Origin: Bacteroidota bacterium
GTDB lineage: Bacteria > Bacteroidota > Bacteroidia > Flavobacteriales > Flavobacteriaceae
NCBI GenBank assembly: GCA_023387965.1
Contig: JAEWHE010000015.1
Span: forward strand, 124,001 to 188,000
Length of the DNA: 64,000 nucleotides
Direction of reading: 5' to 3'
The position numbers were made by a program, and so were the translations under genes. Below are positions 49,540-57,754 of this stretch, piece by piece; position 1 is the first letter of the stretch; each line of letters starts with the position of its first letter. A model generated the notes under the pieces. It searched no databases, was not told the DNA's origin, and saw nothing but the letters and a program-made list of their open reading frames with translations.

Positions 49540-52227
49540 ATGTCAAAGACAAACAAAATAAATTTACAACTTTCAGGTTTAGAACCGCTTTTCGTAAACG
49601 AAGAATCTATTTTCGTAAACGTTGGCGAACGTACTAATGTTACGGGTTCACGTAAATTTTTGCGATTAATAAAAGAAGAAAAATACGAAGAAGCACTTGA
49701 TATCGCTCGTGCTCAAGTGGAAGGTGGTGCTCAAATCATCGACATTAATATGGACGAAGGAATGCTCGACGGTGTTTATGCCATGACAAAATTCCTAAAT
49801 CTTATCGCTGCCGAACCTGATATTGCTCGCGTTCCGGTGATGATTGATTCTTCTAAGTGGGAAATCATCGAAGCGGGACTAAAAGTCATTCAGGGAAAAG
49901 GCGTTGTTAATTCCATTTCATTAAAAGAAGGGAAAGAAACTTTTGTACATCACGCCAAATTAATCAAACGATACGGTGCTGCGGTAATCGTCATGGCTTT
50001 TGACGAAATCGGTCAAGCGGATACTTACGAAAGACGGATTGAAATTTGCAAAAGAAGCTACGACATTTTAGTTGATGAAGTAGGTTTTCCGGCTGAAGAC
50101 ATCATTTTTGATCCCAATATTTTCCCTGTTGCAACAGGAATGGACGAGCATAAATTGAATGCTTTAGATTTTTTTAGAGCAACAAAATGGATCCGTGAAA
50201 ATCTTCCGTATGGCAATATTTCCGGAGGCGTGAGTAACGTTTCTTTTTCGTTTAGAGGAAATGACAAAGTTCGTGAGGCCATGCATTCGGCGTTTTTGTA
50301 TCACGCCATTCAAAACGGGATGACGATGGGAATTGTAAATCCTGAAATGCTCGAGATTTATGATGAAATCGATAAAAATTTATTGGAACACGTTGAAGAT
50401 GTGCTTTTAAATAGGAGAGAAGATGCTACTGAAAGACTTCTGGATTTGGCAGAAACCTTCAAAGGCGAAGTTAAAACGAATGAAAAAGTTACGCAAGAAT
50501 GGCGAAATGCTTCGGTTCAGGAAAGGTTAACGTATTCATTGGTAAAAGGAATCGACGAATTTATCGAAATTGATGTTGAAGAAGCAAGAATAAATTCCGC
50601 GAAAGCGATAGAAGTAATCGAAGTCAATTTAATGGCAGGAATGAATGTGGTTGGCGACTTATTCGGAAGCGGAAAAATGTTTTTGCCACAAGTTGTAAAA
50701 TCGGCTCGAGTGATGAAAAAAGCGGTGGCATATCTTTTGCCGCACATAAATTCTGAAAAAGATTCGACAACTTCGTCCTCGGCTGGAAAAGTCCTAATGG
50801 CAACCGTAAAAGGTGATGTACACGATATCGGGAAAAATATTGTGGCGGTGGTTTTGGGATGTAATAATTTCGAAATCATTGACTTAGGAGTAATGGTGCC
50901 ACCAGAAAAAATTATTGAAGTTGCTGTAAAAGAAAATGTGGACATCATCGGTTTGAGCGGATTGATTACGCCTTCGCTTGATGAAATGGTTTATTTGGCA
51001 AAAGAATTAGACAAACTCAATATTTCAATACCAATTATGATTGGCGGTGCAACCACTTCGCGAGCTCATACGGCTGTGAAAATTGCTCCCGAATATAAGC
51101 AAACTGTGGTTCATGTTAACGATGCTTCGCGTGCGGTAACGGTGGCAAGTAATTTGCTTCAAGCCGAAACCAAAGGGAATTATGTAAAAGCCATTCGGGA
51201 GGAATATGACAAGCTTCGAGATGGTTATTTGAATAGAAGTCGGGATAAAAATTTCCTTTCGATTGAGGAAGCCCGAAAAAATAAGTTCAAAATAGATTGG
51301 GAAAATTTTAATTCGGTTAAACCAAATTTCCTTGGAACCAAAAAAATAGATGTCGAACTTTCTCAATTAGTAGATTTTATCGATTGGACGCCATTTTTTC
51401 AATCGTGGGAATTGTATGGGAAATACCCTGCAATTTTAACCGATGAGGTTGTGGGCGAACAAGCCACGAATTTATTTTCCGATGCCCAAAAAATGCTGTC
51501 GCAAATTATTACCGAAAAATGGTTTGTTGCCAAAGGAATTCTCGGAATTTTCCCTGCAAATACGATTAATGACGACGATATTGAGGTAAGTCAAACACTG
51601 AACACTGATGACCGATCACTGCAATTTCTAACACTTCGCCAACAGTCTCAAAAAACTGCTAGTGCTCCAAACATCGCTTTGGCTGATTTTATTGCGCCAA
51701 AAAATTCTGGAAAGCAAGATTACATCGGGTGTTTTTGTGTGACAACGGGTTTTGGCGTCGATGAAAAAGCTGTCGAATTTGAAAAACAATTAGACGATTA
51801 CAATTCCATTTTGGTAAAAGCTTTAGGCGACAGATTTGCCGAAGCCTTTGCGGAGTATTTGCACTTAAAAGTTCGGAAAGAAATTTGGGGTTATGCTTCT
51901 GATGAAAATTTGAATAACCAAGAATTAATCAAAGAAGAATACACTGGAATTCGTCCTGCACCAGGTTATCCGGCTTGTCCAGACCATTTGGAAAAGCCCA
52001 CTATTTGGGAACTTTTAAATGTCGAAAAAGAAATTGGAGTAAAATTAACCGAAAGCATGGCGATGTGGCCGGCTTCGTCCGTGTCAGGATATTATTTTGC
52101 CAATCCGCAAAGTAAATATTTCGGGCTTGGAAAAATAAAAGAAGATCAAGTTCAAGATTATGCCAAACGCAGAGGAATTTCAGTAGAAATGGCAACAAAA
52201 TGGCTTTCGCCAAATATAGCAGATTGA
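49540..52227 (+). CDS. metH: Methionine synthase, folate-, cobalamin- and activation-domain part
   Basis: An 895-residue protein holding the rest of MetH. The pterin-binding TIM barrel covers about 20-270 (VNVGERTNVTGSRKFLRLI, GGAQIIDINMDEGMLDG, FDPNIFPVATGMDEH). The cobalamin cap domain follows, then the B12 Rossmann domain (about 410-545) with the DVHDIGKN cobalt-ligand His motif and GLSGLITPSLDEM. The C-terminal SAM-binding reactivation domain has GIRPAPGYPACPDHLEK and ESMAMWPASSVSGYYFANP. It methylates homocysteine from methyl-THF, which MetF supplies from the next gene. Confidence 0.97.
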   Translation: MSKTNKINLQLSGLEPLFVNEESIFVNVGERTNVTGSRKFLRLIKEEKYEEALDIARAQVEGGAQIIDINMDEGMLDGVYAMTKFLNLIAAEPDIARVPVMIDSSKWEIIEAGLKVIQGKGVVNSISLKEGKETFVHHAKLIKRYGAAVIVMAFDEIGQADTYERRIEICKRSYDILVDEVGFPAEDIIFDPNIFPVATGMDEHKLNALDFFRATKWIRENLPYGNISGGVSNVSFSFRGNDKVREAMHSAFLYHAIQNGMTMGIVNPEMLEIYDEIDKNLLEHVEDVLLNRREDATERLLDLAETFKGEVKTNEKVTQEWRNASVQERLTYSLVKGIDEFIEIDVEEARINSAKAIEVIEVNLMAGMNVVGDLFGSGKMFLPQVVKSARVMKKAVAYLLPHINSEKDSTTSSSAGKVLMATVKGDVHDIGKNIVAVVLGCNNFEIIDLGVMVPPEKIIEVAVKENVDIIGLSGLITPSLDEMVYLAKELDKLNISIPIMIGGATTSRAHTAVKIAPEYKQTVVHVNDASRAVTVASNLLQAETKGNYVKAIREEYDKLRDGYLNRSRDKNFLSIEEARKNKFKIDWENFNSVKPNFLGTKKIDVELSQLVDFIDWTPFFQSWELYGKYPAILTDEVVGEQATNLFSDAQKMLSQIITEKWFVAKGILGIFPANTINDDDIEVSQTLNTDDRSLQFLTLRQQSQKTASAPNIALADFIAPKNSGKQDYIGCFCVTTGFGVDEKAVEFEKQLDDYNSILVKALGDRFAEAFAEYLHLKVRKEIWGYASDENLNNQELIKEEYTGIRPAPGYPACPDHLEKPTIWELLNVEKEIGVKLTESMAMWPASSVSGYYFANPQSKYFGLGKIKEDQVQDYAKRRGISVEMATKWLSPNIAD

Positions 52228-52289
52228 CTTTTAGATTTCAGATTTTAGATTTCAACTCATAACTCATAATTCAAAACTCATAACTTTTA

Positions 52290-53246
52290 ATGAAAGTAAC
52301 CGAACATATAGAAAAAGCCAAGGGAAAACCATTGTTTTCATTTGAAATTTTACCACCGTTGAAAGGGCAAAATATCCAATCCATTTTTGATAGCATCGAT
52401 CCGCTGATGGAGTTCAATCCACCGTTTATTGATGTGACTTATCATCGGGAAGAATATGAATACAAGGAATTGCCGAGCGGTTTGCTAGAGAAAAAAATTG
52501 TAAAAAAACGTCCCGGAACGGTTGGGATTTGTGCGGCAATTCAAAACAAATATGAAGTGGATGCCATTCCGCATATTTTGTGCGGTGGGTTTTCTAAAGA
52601 AGACACCGAAAATTTCTTGATTGACATGGATTTTTTAGGAATTGAAAATGTGGTGGCACTTCGTGGAGACGCCGTAAAAAGCGAAACTTATTTTAAACCG
52701 GAACGAGATGGAAACCGTTTTGCTTCGGAGTTGGTTACCCAAATCAATAATTTAAACAAAGGAATTTATCTGGATGAAGACCTCCAAAATTCTTCTTGTA
52801 CCAATTTTTGCATTGGCGTGGCAGGTTATCCGGAAAAACACATGGAAGCCCCAAGTTTGGACAGCGACATTTATTTCTTAAAACAAAAAATTAAAAATGG
52901 CGCTTCTTATATTGTTACACAAATGTTTTTCGACAACCAAAAATTTTTTGAATTTGTGGCAAAATGCAGAAAAGAAGGCATCACAGTTCCGATTGTTCCA
53001 GGCCTGAAACCCATTGCCACCAAAAAACAACTCAACCTGATTCCGCATCGTTTCAAGGTAGATTTACCCGACAATTTAATCATGGAAGTCGTAAAAGCCA
53101 AAGACAATGATGCCGTAAAGCAAATAGGAATCGACTGGTGTATCAACCAAAGTAAAGAATTAGTTGCCGCCGGAATCCCTGTTTTACATTATTATTCAAT
53201 GGGAAAACCCGAAAATATCAAGGCAATTGCCAAAGAAGTTTTTTAA
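52290..53246 (+). CDS. metF: Methylenetetrahydrofolate reductase
   Basis: An FAD-dependent TIM-barrel reductase that forms 5-methyl-THF for MetH. The 318-residue sequence has LFSFEILPPLKGQNIQSIFD with the catalytic Glu, and PFIDVTYHREEYEY. It also has IENVVALRGDAVKSE, FCIGVAGYPEKHMEAPS and ASYIVTQMFFDNQKFFEFVAKCRKEGITVPIVPGLKPI. It sits 62 bases after metH, with no terminator between them, and is presumably under the same SAM-I riboswitch. Confidence 0.97.
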   Translation: MKVTEHIEKAKGKPLFSFEILPPLKGQNIQSIFDSIDPLMEFNPPFIDVTYHREEYEYKELPSGLLEKKIVKKRPGTVGICAAIQNKYEVDAIPHILCGGFSKEDTENFLIDMDFLGIENVVALRGDAVKSETYFKPERDGNRFASELVTQINNLNKGIYLDEDLQNSSCTNFCIGVAGYPEKHMEAPSLDSDIYFLKQKIKNGASYIVTQMFFDNQKFFEFVAKCRKEGITVPIVPGLKPIATKKQLNLIPHRFKVDLPDNLIMEVVKAKDNDAVKQIGIDWCINQSKELVAAGIPVLHYYSMGKPENIKAIAKEVF

Positions 53247-53273
53247 AAAACCAATCCACTCACTATAATTTTT

Positions 53274-53281
53274 TATTTTTG
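53274..53281 (+). promoter_or_regulatory. Putative -7 box for the PagL-like gene
   Basis: TATTTTTG, exact TAnnTTTG, 22 bases before the GTG start at 53304. Confidence 0.45.
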
Positions 53282-53303
53282 GCAACATATCCATATAGAT
53301 TGA

Positions 53304-54404
53304 GTGTTGCCAAAAATTACCAAATACCTGTTGTTGCTCATTTCGTCCGTTGCTTTTTCCCAGCAAAACGGTCGCTTTTCCCTTGAAGCCGATTTTTTTT
53401 ATGGCAATATTTTGCCACATAACAATACCATCAAACACCTCATTACTAATCGCTCCGAAGGAATTTTGGTTAGTTTCAACCAAAAAACTTTTGGTGAAAA
53501 AGAATGGCAATCCACCTATAATTTCCCGGATTACGGCGGTTCGTTTCATTACCAAAACACTAATAATCCCACGCTTGGAAATTTATTTGGCGTTTATGGG
53601 CATTACAATTTTTATTTTTTTAACCGAAACCTAACATTTCGCGTCGCGCAAGGAATTTCCTACAATACAAATCCGTTTGACAAAACCGAAAACTTTCGAA
53701 ATCTCGCCTACGGCTCCAAGCTCATGCCGTCCACGTATTTCATGCTCAATTATAAAAAAGAAAATATTTTCCACAACATTGGCGTACAAGCCGGAATCAG
53801 TTTTTTCCACCATTCTAACGCTAATTTTCGTTCGCCAAATACAAGCACCAATACGCTTGCTGCAAATTTCGGACTCAATTATTCCTTTGATAAAAATGTT
53901 GAAAATCAGCGAATTAAAAAATTTTCCGATACTACAAATTACCGTTTGCAACCCATCAAATTTTCCATTGCATTGAGAAGCGGTTTAAACGAAAGCGACA
54001 TCATCAATTCCGGTCAATTCCCATTTTTGGTCGTTTCCACCCAAGCCGAAAAACGATTGTCACGCGTAAGTGGTTTGCAATTTGGAGCCGATTTTTTCTT
54101 CATGGAATACCTCAAAGAATACATCAAATTTAAGTCGGTTGCTTATCCAAACGAAAATATTTCACCCCAAACCGACTATAAACGTGTAGGAATTTTCGTA
54201 GGGCACGAACTCTACATCAACCATTTTTCAGTCGAAGGCCAATTCGGTTATTACCTCTATTCGCCATTCAAATATTTAGGCCCATTTTACCAAAGATTAG
54301 GATTAAAATATTACATTTCGCAAGAAATTTTCGCCGCAACTTCACTCAAAACGCATGGTGCAAAAGCCGAAGCGTTAGAATTTGGAGTCGGAATAAAATT
54401 TTAA
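53304..54404 (+). CDS. Acyloxyacyl hydrolase / PagL-like lipid A deacylase
   Basis: A 366-residue outer-membrane protein. It begins with GTG (or TTG one codon later); no ATG is available before the signal peptide (LPKITKYLLLLISSVAFSQ). The body is a beta-barrel with aromatic girdle segments (FGVYGHYNFYFFNRNLTFRVAQGISYN). It has the catalytic motif region GISFFHHSNANFRSPN, matching the H-x-S-N of PagL-type lipid A 3-O-deacylases. It ends LEFGVGIKF with a C-terminal aromatic. It may trim lipid A acyl chains; activity is inferred from the motif. Confidence 0.8.
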   Translation: MLPKITKYLLLLISSVAFSQQNGRFSLEADFFYGNILPHNNTIKHLITNRSEGILVSFNQKTFGEKEWQSTYNFPDYGGSFHYQNTNNPTLGNLFGVYGHYNFYFFNRNLTFRVAQGISYNTNPFDKTENFRNLAYGSKLMPSTYFMLNYKKENIFHNIGVQAGISFFHHSNANFRSPNTSTNTLAANFGLNYSFDKNVENQRIKKFSDTTNYRLQPIKFSIALRSGLNESDIINSGQFPFLVVSTQAEKRLSRVSGLQFGADFFFMEYLKEYIKFKSVAYPNENISPQTDYKRVGIFVGHELYINHFSVEGQFGYYLYSPFKYLGPFYQRLGLKYYISQEIFAATSLKTHGAKAEALEFGVGIKF

Positions 54405-54436
54405 ATTTGCAGCCAATCGCCAGTGAGAAAGTAATC

Positions 54437-54535
54437 CATGTTCCCGCTTTCCGCTGCAATCTTTTTATCAATTTTTTTAGCAAAATTGATAAAAAAGGAT
54501 TTCCGCTTCTCCCGAAACTTCGGGACGGGGCTAAA
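54437..54535 (-). repeat. Dispersed hairpin element, copy G (near consensus)
   Basis: Minus strand: TTTAGCCCCGTCCCGAAGTTTCGGG, AGAAGCGGAAATCCTTTT, stem TTATCAATTTT / AAAATTGATAA around GCTAAAAAA, then AAGATTGCAGCGGAAAGCGGGAACATGGA. All family parts are present. Confidence 0.8.
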
Positions 54536-54571
54536 GGAAAACTTTCAGGAATTTTTTAAACTTTCGGAACC

Positions 54572-55318
54572 ATGCAAAACCTAAAAAAATATGGAGTTTT
54601 ATTGAGTTTTATTTTTTTGCTTTCGTGCAACAGCGAAAACGCACCCGGTTGTTTCAAAACTGCTGGGAAAAATATTACCCAACAAATCGCTGCAGAAAAT
54701 TTTGATAAAATCCATATTTCCGAAGGAATCGAACTCGTCATTTCTCAAGGAAGCGAAACTTCAGTTGCCATTGAAACCGGCGAGAATTTATTAAATAATA
54801 TTTCAGTAGAATTAATTGATAACCAGCTTTTTGTAAAAAATAATAACAGTTGTAATTGGGTTCGGGATTATAATTCTACTACAGTTTTTATCACGGTTCC
54901 CAATCTCGATAATATTTATTCAGCATCTCAATTTGCCGTTCGCTCACAAGGAATTTTGGAGTTTCCGGAACTCAATTTACAATCCGGCATGTTTTCGCAC
55001 ACGGCTTCAGGATCATTTCATCTCAATGTAAAATGTAACATCTTAACTATTGAAGACAATAAATCGAGTTATTTTAATATTTCTGGAGAAACTATCGATT
55101 TAAATGTAAACTTTTACGATGGAAATGCCCGATTTGATGGCGAGAATTTAGAAGCCAAAAACGTGCATTGTTTCCAGCGAAGCAGTAATGATATTGTGGT
55201 AAAACCTTCTGAAAAAGTACAAGGCACGATTTACAGCACAGGAAATATCGTTCTAAAAAATCTTCCGCCAACGATTGAAGTAGCACAATTATATCAAGGA
55301 AGGGTTATTCTACCGTAA
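54572..55318 (+). CDS. DUF2807 (head GIN domain) lipoprotein
   Basis: A 248-residue lipoprotein (MQNLKKYGVLLSFIFLLSC, lipidated Cys19). It carries the right-handed beta-helix head domain DUF2807: AENFDKIHISEGIELVISQGSETSVAIETGENLLNNISVELIDNQLFVKN, then VFITVPNLDNIYSASQFAVRSQG and further repeats. This family is described as an adhesin-like head; its function in Bacteroidota is unknown. It overlaps the convergent lipoprotein gene by 14 bases at the 3' end. Confidence 0.85.
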   Translation: MQNLKKYGVLLSFIFLLSCNSENAPGCFKTAGKNITQQIAAENFDKIHISEGIELVISQGSETSVAIETGENLLNNISVELIDNQLFVKNNNSCNWVRDYNSTTVFITVPNLDNIYSASQFAVRSQGILEFPELNLQSGMFSHTASGSFHLNVKCNILTIEDNKSSYFNISGETIDLNVNFYDGNARFDGENLEAKNVHCFQRSSNDIVVKPSEKVQGTIYSTGNIVLKNLPPTIEVAQLYQGRVILP

Positions 55319-55706
55319 AAATTTCTGATTTGCTTTTGACAAATTCAATTTGTGTACCTTCTTTTTGCAAAGTCATATTCACATTATCATATTCGTCGAG
55401 GTTTACGATGTTAGCCTTCAAATATTCCAAAATGTTGGTAAAAATTGGCTCCTTATCTCCCGGTTTCATCATCGAATCATCACTTGTAAAAGCAATTACG
55501 TTGAGATTGTTATTACTTTTTTGGACTAATAAATTCCTTTCGTTCGTAAACTGATAAACTGCTTGTATGCTATCAAAGTCTTTTAAATTGTCTTTAAAAT
55601 CTGCTTCGGTCGACACATATTTTGGAAAAATAATTTTCGGTTCGCTTCCGGTTTTGTGACAGCTTACCAAGGCTATCACACATAAAATGAGAATAATTTT
55701 TTTCAT
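55305..55706 (-). CDS. Hypothetical lipoprotein
   Basis: A 133-residue protein with lipobox signal MKKIILILCVIALVSC. The mature part is acidic and has no recognised domain (HKTGSEPKIIFPKYVSTEADFKDNL ... VNMTLQKEGTQIEFVKSKSEIFTVE). It starts 3 bases after the gldA stop, so it probably shares the gldA transcript. Its tail overlaps the DUF2807 gene on the other strand. Confidence 0.65.
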   Translation of the reverse strand: MKKIILILCVIALVSCHKTGSEPKIIFPKYVSTEADFKDNLKDFDSIQAVYQFTNERNLLVQKSNNNLNVIAFTSDDSMMKPGDKEPIFTNILEYLKANIVNLDEYDNVNMTLQKEGTQIEFVKSKSEIFTVE

Positions 55707-55709
55707 CAA

Positions 55710-56411
55710 TTATATTTTTACAGTGGCTTCTCTAAAAACTTGTTCCAGATTTTTTCCGCTGTCCTTCAGCGTTTGAATTTTTTCGTCTAAAACAATATTG
55801 CCGTGGTTAATGATAATCACGCGATCGCAAATGGCTTCCACTTCTTGCATAATGTGAGTGGACAAAAAAACCGTTTTATTTTTGCCAATATTTTTAATCA
55901 AATCTCTGATTTCTACCAATTGATTTGGGTCTAAACCGGTTGTTGGCTCGTCTAAAATTAAAACTTCCGGATCATGCAATAATGCCGTTGCCAAGCCAAC
56001 TCTTTGGCGGTAACCTTTAGAAAGTTGTCCAATTTTTTTGTGACTTTCCGGTGTTAATCCAGTCATTTCAATCACTTCGTCAATACGTTTTTTCGAAACT
56101 TGATAAACATCGGCATTAAAAGATAAATATTCGCGTACAAACATTTCCAAGTACAACGGATTGTGTTCCGGCAAATAACCCACGGATTTCTGAACTGCTT
56201 TTTGCGACGTTGCCACACTATTTCCATTAACGCTTGCATTGCCGGAATCTGCCGTGATATAGGTGGTTAAAATTTTCATTAAAGTTGATTTTCCGGCACC
56301 ATTCGGACCTAAAAAACCTACAATTTCTCCTTTTTCCACCGAAAACGAAACAGCGTTCAGCGCTTTTTGACTGCCGTAATTTTTAGAAATTTCCTGAACT
56401 TCAATTGACAT
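55710..56411 (-). CDS. gldA: ABC transporter ATP-binding protein GldA-like (gliding motility)
   Basis: A 233-residue ATPase. Walker A is GFLGPNGAGKST, the signature LSKGYRQRVGLATALL and Walker B EVLILDEPTTGLDPNQLVEI, with the H-loop in STHIMQEVEAICDRVIII. The start MSIEVQEISKNYGSQKAL and the body match my recollection of F. johnsoniae GldA, which works with the permeases GldF and GldG and is needed for gliding. Those permease genes are not nearby. An ATG 20 codons upstream is rejected because it precedes the conserved start. Confidence 0.85.
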   Translation of the reverse strand: MSIEVQEISKNYGSQKALNAVSFSVEKGEIVGFLGPNGAGKSTLMKILTTYITADSGNASVNGNSVATSQKAVQKSVGYLPEHNPLYLEMFVREYLSFNADVYQVSKKRIDEVIEMTGLTPESHKKIGQLSKGYRQRVGLATALLHDPEVLILDEPTTGLDPNQLVEIRDLIKNIGKNKTVFLSTHIMQEVEAICDRVIIINHGNIVLDEKIQTLKDSGKNLEQVFREATVKI

Positions 56412-56483
56412 AAGTTGCGATTTTGAACAAAAATAGCAAAAATATTTTCTTGCCTGAGTCAAATCTGTCAAAGTTTATTTTGG

Positions 56484-56515
56484 TTGGCAATCGTCGGTAA
56501 AAATTCTTAAATTTG
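56484..56515 (+). promoter_or_regulatory. Promoter of the DAHP synthase/chorismate mutase gene
   Basis: TTG (56484-56486), 21-base spacer, TAAATTTG (56508-56515): full match to the -33/-7 pattern, 25 bases before the ATG at 56541. Confidence 0.6.
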
Positions 56516-56540
56516 AACTTTGTTTTCAATTTTATTTTTA

Positions 56541-57623
56541 ATGCAAAACTCCACACAATTCCGCACTTGGCTTGATCATTTTAATCTTTCGCATCCTTTA
56601 GTAATTGCAGGACCTTGCAGTGCCGAAACCGAAGAACAAGTGCTGAAAATTGCCCATGAATTAAAAAATTCTGATGTCACTATTTTTCGTGCTGGAATCT
56701 GGAAACCGAGAACGCGTCCCGGAGGTTTTGAAGGCGTTGGCGCTATTGGTTTGAAATGGTTGCAAAAAGCCAAAGCCGAAACCGGACTTTTATTGGCGAC
56801 AGAAGTGGCAACTGCAGCTCACGTTCAGTTGGCTTTGGAACACGACATTGACGTTTTGTGGATTGGAGCGAGAACAACTGTAAATCCGTTTGCGGTTCAG
56901 GAAATTGCCGACGCGTTAAAAAATACTGACAAAATTGTGCTGGTAAAAAATCCTGTGAATCCGGATTTGGCACTTTGGCTTGGCGGTGTTGAACGGCTTT
57001 ACAATGCCGGAATTAAAAATTTAGGTGTGATTCACCGTGGATTTTCCACTTACGAAAAAACCAAATATCGAAACATTCCGGAGTGGCAATTGGCGATTGA
57101 ATTGCAAAATAAATTTCCAGATTTACCACTTATTTGCGATCCTTCGCACATTACAGGAAAGCGCGAAATGATTCAGAAAGTGTCGCAACAAGCGTTAGAC
57201 TTAAATTATGACGGCTTGATGATTGAAACCCATTGCGATCCTGATAATGCTTGGAGCGATGCGGCTCAACAAGTAACGCCAACGCAATTGAAGGAAATTT
57301 GCAAAAATTTAATTGTAAGAAAAAAAACCGACGATGGTGAAGAATTTAACGAAAAACTCAACCGTTTACGCGTGGATATTGACGAGTATGACACTAAAAT
57401 TTTAGAGCTTTTGGGCAAAAGAATGAAAGTTTCGGAATCAATTGGGAGTTTGAAACGCGAGGAAAATGTAGCGCTATTGCAAAATCATCGTTGGACAGAA
57501 ATTCTTGAAAAAATGAAAACTTCAGGAGCAGATTTAGGTTTAAGCGAAGAATTCATCAACCAATTATTTAAAGCAATTCATCAAGAAAGCATTAGCCACC
57601 AAGAGAAAATTTTGAACCAGTAA
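56541..57623 (+). CDS. Bifunctional DAHP synthase / chorismate mutase
   Basis: A 360-residue fusion that feeds aromatic amino-acid synthesis. The DAHP synthase part (about 1-255) condenses PEP and erythrose-4-phosphate: LVIAGPCSAETEEQVLKIA, FRAGIWKPRTRPGGFEGVG, LWIGARTTVNPFAVQEIADAL, LICDPSHITGKRE and LMIETHCDPDNAWSDAAQQ. The chorismate mutase part (AroQ type, about 275-355) has LNRLRVDIDEYDTKILELLGKRMKVSESIGSLKREENVALLQ. Fusion to chorismate mutase at the C-terminus is common in Bacteroidota and often gives allosteric control by prephenate. An in-frame start 7 codons upstream is inside the promoter spacing and is rejected. Confidence 0.95.
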   Translation: MQNSTQFRTWLDHFNLSHPLVIAGPCSAETEEQVLKIAHELKNSDVTIFRAGIWKPRTRPGGFEGVGAIGLKWLQKAKAETGLLLATEVATAAHVQLALEHDIDVLWIGARTTVNPFAVQEIADALKNTDKIVLVKNPVNPDLALWLGGVERLYNAGIKNLGVIHRGFSTYEKTKYRNIPEWQLAIELQNKFPDLPLICDPSHITGKREMIQKVSQQALDLNYDGLMIETHCDPDNAWSDAAQQVTPTQLKEICKNLIVRKKTDDGEEFNEKLNRLRVDIDEYDTKILELLGKRMKVSESIGSLKREENVALLQNHRWTEILEKMKTSGADLGLSEEFINQLFKAIHQESISHQEKILNQ

Positions 57624-57640
57624 AAAAAACATAAAAATAA

Positions 57641-57674
57641 AGTCTTGATAATTAATTTGTTAAGGCTTTTTTTG
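57641..57674 (+). terminator. Terminator after the DAHP synthase gene
   Basis: AGTCTTGA...TTAAGGCT stem (8 pairs, two G-T) followed by TTTTTTT. Confidence 0.7.
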
Positions 57675-57754
57675 TGCCATAAAATTTTATTGTTCCAACC
57701 TTTCGCAACTTTTTACACTCTTTAAAAAATAAGCAACCTTTAAAATTTTGCGTT

